DNA of 64,000 nucleotides. It comes from Atopsyche davidsoni (Eukaryota > Arthropoda > Insecta > Trichoptera > Hydrobiosidae). Below, piece after piece: positions 61,920 to 64,000 of this stretch. A program made the translations under genes and the position numbers. Numbering within the stretch: position 1 is the stretch's first letter; each line of letters starts with the position of its first letter. The notes under the pieces are model-generated. The model saw only the letters and a list, made by a program, of their open reading frames with translations, did no database searches and was not told the origin of the DNA. Location of the stretch: assembly GCA_022113835.1 (NCBI GenBank), contig JAILWY010000026.1:2934001-2998000 (forward strand). The letters are read 5' to 3'.

Positions 61920-62151
61920 TGACTTTAATTTTTGATCCCCTCGCTGAATTAATAAGAGTTAGCGAGTCCAGAGCTCCTCAGCAGCACTTTCTCTAGCATG
62001 CAGCGTGGCAACATCGCGCCTTGCGCTCGCCAGTGACGTTTTTGTTTTGATGGTTATGTAGTGTGTTGACACAATTTTATATGTTATTAAATGAAAACCT
62101 CTTCTAGTGTCATTACTTTGATCCCGTAAAAAAATCAGCCAATCCTGGACT
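61920..62151 (+). promoter_or_regulatory. 5' flank / leader of the TDP-43-like gene
   Basis: GC content rises from about 61960 to 62030 (ccagagctcctcag, ttgcgctcgccagtgacg), compared with the AT-rich DNA before it. This is the most promoter-like stretch near the gene. A T-run followed by gacag at about 61890-61907 resembles a 3' splice site, so a leader intron ending there is possible. No TATA box is obvious. Short stops in all frames separate this from the coding start. Confidence 0.35.
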
Positions 62152-63384
62152 ATGCCAACCGAGTATGTCTCAATCACAGACGACTGGATGGACGAATACG
62201 TCCAGCTACCGACGGAAGACGACGGCACCCTGACTCTGAAAACAGTGTCAAATAACTTTCCCGGCTGTTGCGGATTGACTTACATTCACTCGGAGACGAA
62301 TAGCGTCAGAGGTTTGCGATTGAAAGACGGCTGCCTGTACGCGCCTAGCGAGGGATGGACTTCGTACAGATATCACTGCAGTTTTCCAAAAGAAAATGTC
62401 GCCGAAAATTCTATTTTAAAAATGATGCAAAAGGAGGCGACAGACCTCATAGTGCTCGGCCTCCCGTGGCGAGCTACCGAGCAAACGGTGAGAGACTACT
62501 TCGAGGCCTTCGGCAAGGTTCGCAAAGTATGGTTAAAGAAAAATTCTAAGGGCCAGTCCAAGGGTTTCGCTTTTGTAAGATTCGCCACCTATTACACCCA
62601 GATGAGAGTCCTGACCAAGAAGCACACAATAGATGGACGAAGATGCGATGTCTTGATTCCTCACTCCAAAAAGGGTTTACCGTTTAAAATTTTTGTTGGC
62701 GGTTGCACTGAAGACATAATGACATCTGACTTTCGAGACTATTTTTCTAAATTCGGAGAAGTAACGGACGTATTCATACCCAAGCCGTTCCGAGCTTTCA
62801 GCTTCGTGACTTTTCTTGATCCAGAGGTAGCGCAGAACGTTTGCAAAGAAAATCATATCATCAAAGGAGTTTCCGTAAATGTATCGATTGCATCACCGAA
62901 ACAAAATCACCCACGAAACGATACTCAAACAAATCAGAATAGAGTACCGCAAATTGAAAGGAAAAATTCATATCCCGAGTCGCAAGTCATTAATGATGCA
63001 ATATGGAGCAGTAATAACTATTCAGCTGATATTCTCAATATGCAGGGCTTACAAATAAATGATCAAGCTCCTTCTTATAATGTTAGTCAAACCCAAACTG
63101 ATAATGTGCCTTTAAATCCGTTCTCTTTTCCTTTGAATGGAACTACTGTAGCTTCAGTCCTGGGTCAGGCCGGTTGGGGCTTCTTTGACTCTCCTCAGCT
63201 CACCGCTGAACAAGAGAACTTCTTGCTCTGCAGTCTCCAACCGGGGACTTCTGCTCCGGCTCAACAGCACTCTGGTAACTTTCTCTCTTGGTTGCAACAA
63301 GGTAGCTCTTATCAGTCTCCCTCGTCTCAGTGGGGCTACCGACAACTTCAACCTCGGCAACAGCGTCACGAGCATTCTAAGTGA
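62152..63384 (+). CDS. TBPH: TDP-43 (TBPH)-like RNA-binding protein, intronless
   Basis: An intact 410-codon single-exon gene; an in-frame TGA at 62119 makes ATG 62152 the first start. Domains: TDP-43 N-terminal domain (about 1-78, with LPTEDDGTL, FPGCCGL, RGLRL, YAPSEGW), RRM1 (about 98-168; RNP2 LIVLGL, RNP1 KGFAFVRF at 137-144), RRM2 (about 178-248; RNP2 IFVGGC, RNP1 RAFSFVTF at 214-221, VFIPKPFRAF shared with human TDP-43), then a 160-residue tail. TDP-43 proteins bind UG-rich RNA and regulate splicing and mRNA fate, usually in the nucleus. Two oddities: the linker that carries the bipartite nuclear signal (K-R-K...K-V-K-R in human) is short and lacks the basic clusters (79-97), and the tail is Gln/Asn/Ser-rich rather than Gly-rich, keeping only hints such as GQAGWGFF and SSQWGY. 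Absence of introns plus divergence suggests a retrocopy or fast-evolving paralogue. Family assignment is certain; orthology to the main TBPH gene is not. Confidence 0.93.
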   Translation: MPTEYVSITDDWMDEYVQLPTEDDGTLTLKTVSNNFPGCCGLTYIHSETNSVRGLRLKDGCLYAPSEGWTSYRYHCSFPKENVAENSILKMMQKEATDLIVLGLPWRATEQTVRDYFEAFGKVRKVWLKKNSKGQSKGFAFVRFATYYTQMRVLTKKHTIDGRRCDVLIPHSKKGLPFKIFVGGCTEDIMTSDFRDYFSKFGEVTDVFIPKPFRAFSFVTFLDPEVAQNVCKENHIIKGVSVNVSIASPKQNHPRNDTQTNQNRVPQIERKNSYPESQVINDAIWSSNNYSADILNMQGLQINDQAPSYNVSQTQTDNVPLNPFSFPLNGTTVASVLGQAGWGFFDSPQLTAEQENFLLCSLQPGTSAPAQQHSGNFLSWLQQGSSYQSPSSQWGYRQLQPRQQRHEHSK

Positions 63385-63990
63385 TTTCCCTTGTCAGTAC
63401 TAATTTAACTGTTTGGTCATGCTGTCAGCTTGTATGTAAATATCAAGTTTTATAAATCGGGCAATTCTTCGATAATGAATTTAACTTTTGCAGTTGTGAA
63501 TAGTCGCTGCAATTTATTAATGTGTGGGTTGAAATTGTATGATTTTTTTGTGAGTATTGAGCATAATAATCGAATTCTACCGTTTGTTATATTTATTTTG
63601 TGGTGTTTTGTTTTATTATTTATAAGTATTTATACATGTGACTGTAATAATCTTCCTCTGGTGCTCAAAAATTTTCATTGCGATTAAGTATATATAAAAA
63701 CTATACTGGTCCCGCATACCTGGTGCTTTTATGGTTGCAGCTGCAATTATGGCATTAGCATAAAGCCGGTTATTTTCCAGCCAGATGTATCAACCGCAAC
63801 TGTGTCCACACGAGACTCGAAGTGTATCGGGGCTATTATAGAATTTTGAACAACTTTTTAACAAATTTGCGTGAAATTGATTGTATATAAAAACTATAAA
63901 AAGTGAGAAAAAATATTTGAATGGTTGTTATTGTTGAGTATGCAAATAATTAGAAGTTTGTGTATTAATAAAAATGCTCTTTATAATTTA
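63385..63990 (+). other. 3' untranslated region of the TDP-43-like gene
   Basis: AT-rich and non-coding. An AATAAA at 63967-63972 near the window edge is the likely poly(A) signal. The stretch contains two copies of a 15-nt direct repeat (63691-63705 and 63884-63898) and a 12-nt perfect palindrome, TTGCAGCTGCAA, around 63735. Confidence 0.5.
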
Positions 63991-64000
63991 GTTGAATGTT

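Noticed and set aside
1..64000. CRISPR arrays, rRNA, bacterial-type operons or phage genes
   Set aside because: No regularly spaced repeats, no rRNA core sequences, and introns with GT..AG boundaries throughout; the window is eukaryotic.

Overview
This is a eukaryotic, insect-type window: AT-rich, intron-dominated DNA with GT..AG introns, AT microsatellites and decayed transposons. Two protein-coding loci can be supported, both on the + strand. The protein sequences are clearly arthropod. Lepidoptera is my best guess, from the genome style and the closeness to fly Slingshot, but the sequence alone does not prove it.

Region by region: (1) 1-26379 has no exon I can support. It reads as 5' intronic or upstream DNA of slingshot, with scattered GC-richer islands, a LINE tail relic (about 17902-18073) and an AT microsatellite (14991-15059). 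(2) 26380-58635 carries five coding exons of slingshot (ssh), the dual-specificity phosphatase that activates cofilin: 26380-26558, 35810-35875, 55250-55444, 55779-56048 and 56160-58635. All junctions keep frame, giving 1061 visible residues. The N-terminal coding exon(s) before the AVKLES motif were not found and probably lie further 5'. (3) The 19.4-kb third intron holds three GC-rich promoter-like islands (about 45.55-46.0, 49.9-50.15 and 52.6-52.95 kb). The first contains a candidate alternative first coding exon (45907-46004) whose donor is in phase with the exon at 55250. This predicts a short Slingshot isoform missing most of the N-terminal domain. (4) 58636 to about 60720 is a long slingshot 3' UTR. 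(5) The spacer from 60720 to 62100 contains a foldback element with 54-nt arms. (6) 62152-63384 is an intact, intronless TDP-43 (TBPH) homologue with both RRMs, but with an eroded nuclear-localisation segment and a tail that is not glycine-rich. It looks like a diverged retrocopy or paralogue.

The two genes need not act together. Slingshot controls actin turnover and the TDP-43-like protein is an RNA-binding protein; they are simply neighbours. The parts most worth checking are the internal slingshot promoters, the TDP-43-like gene, the foldback and hairpin structures, and a spliceable minus-strand reading frame at 27.46-27.81 kb. I saw no CRISPR array, operon, convincing tRNA or rRNA.
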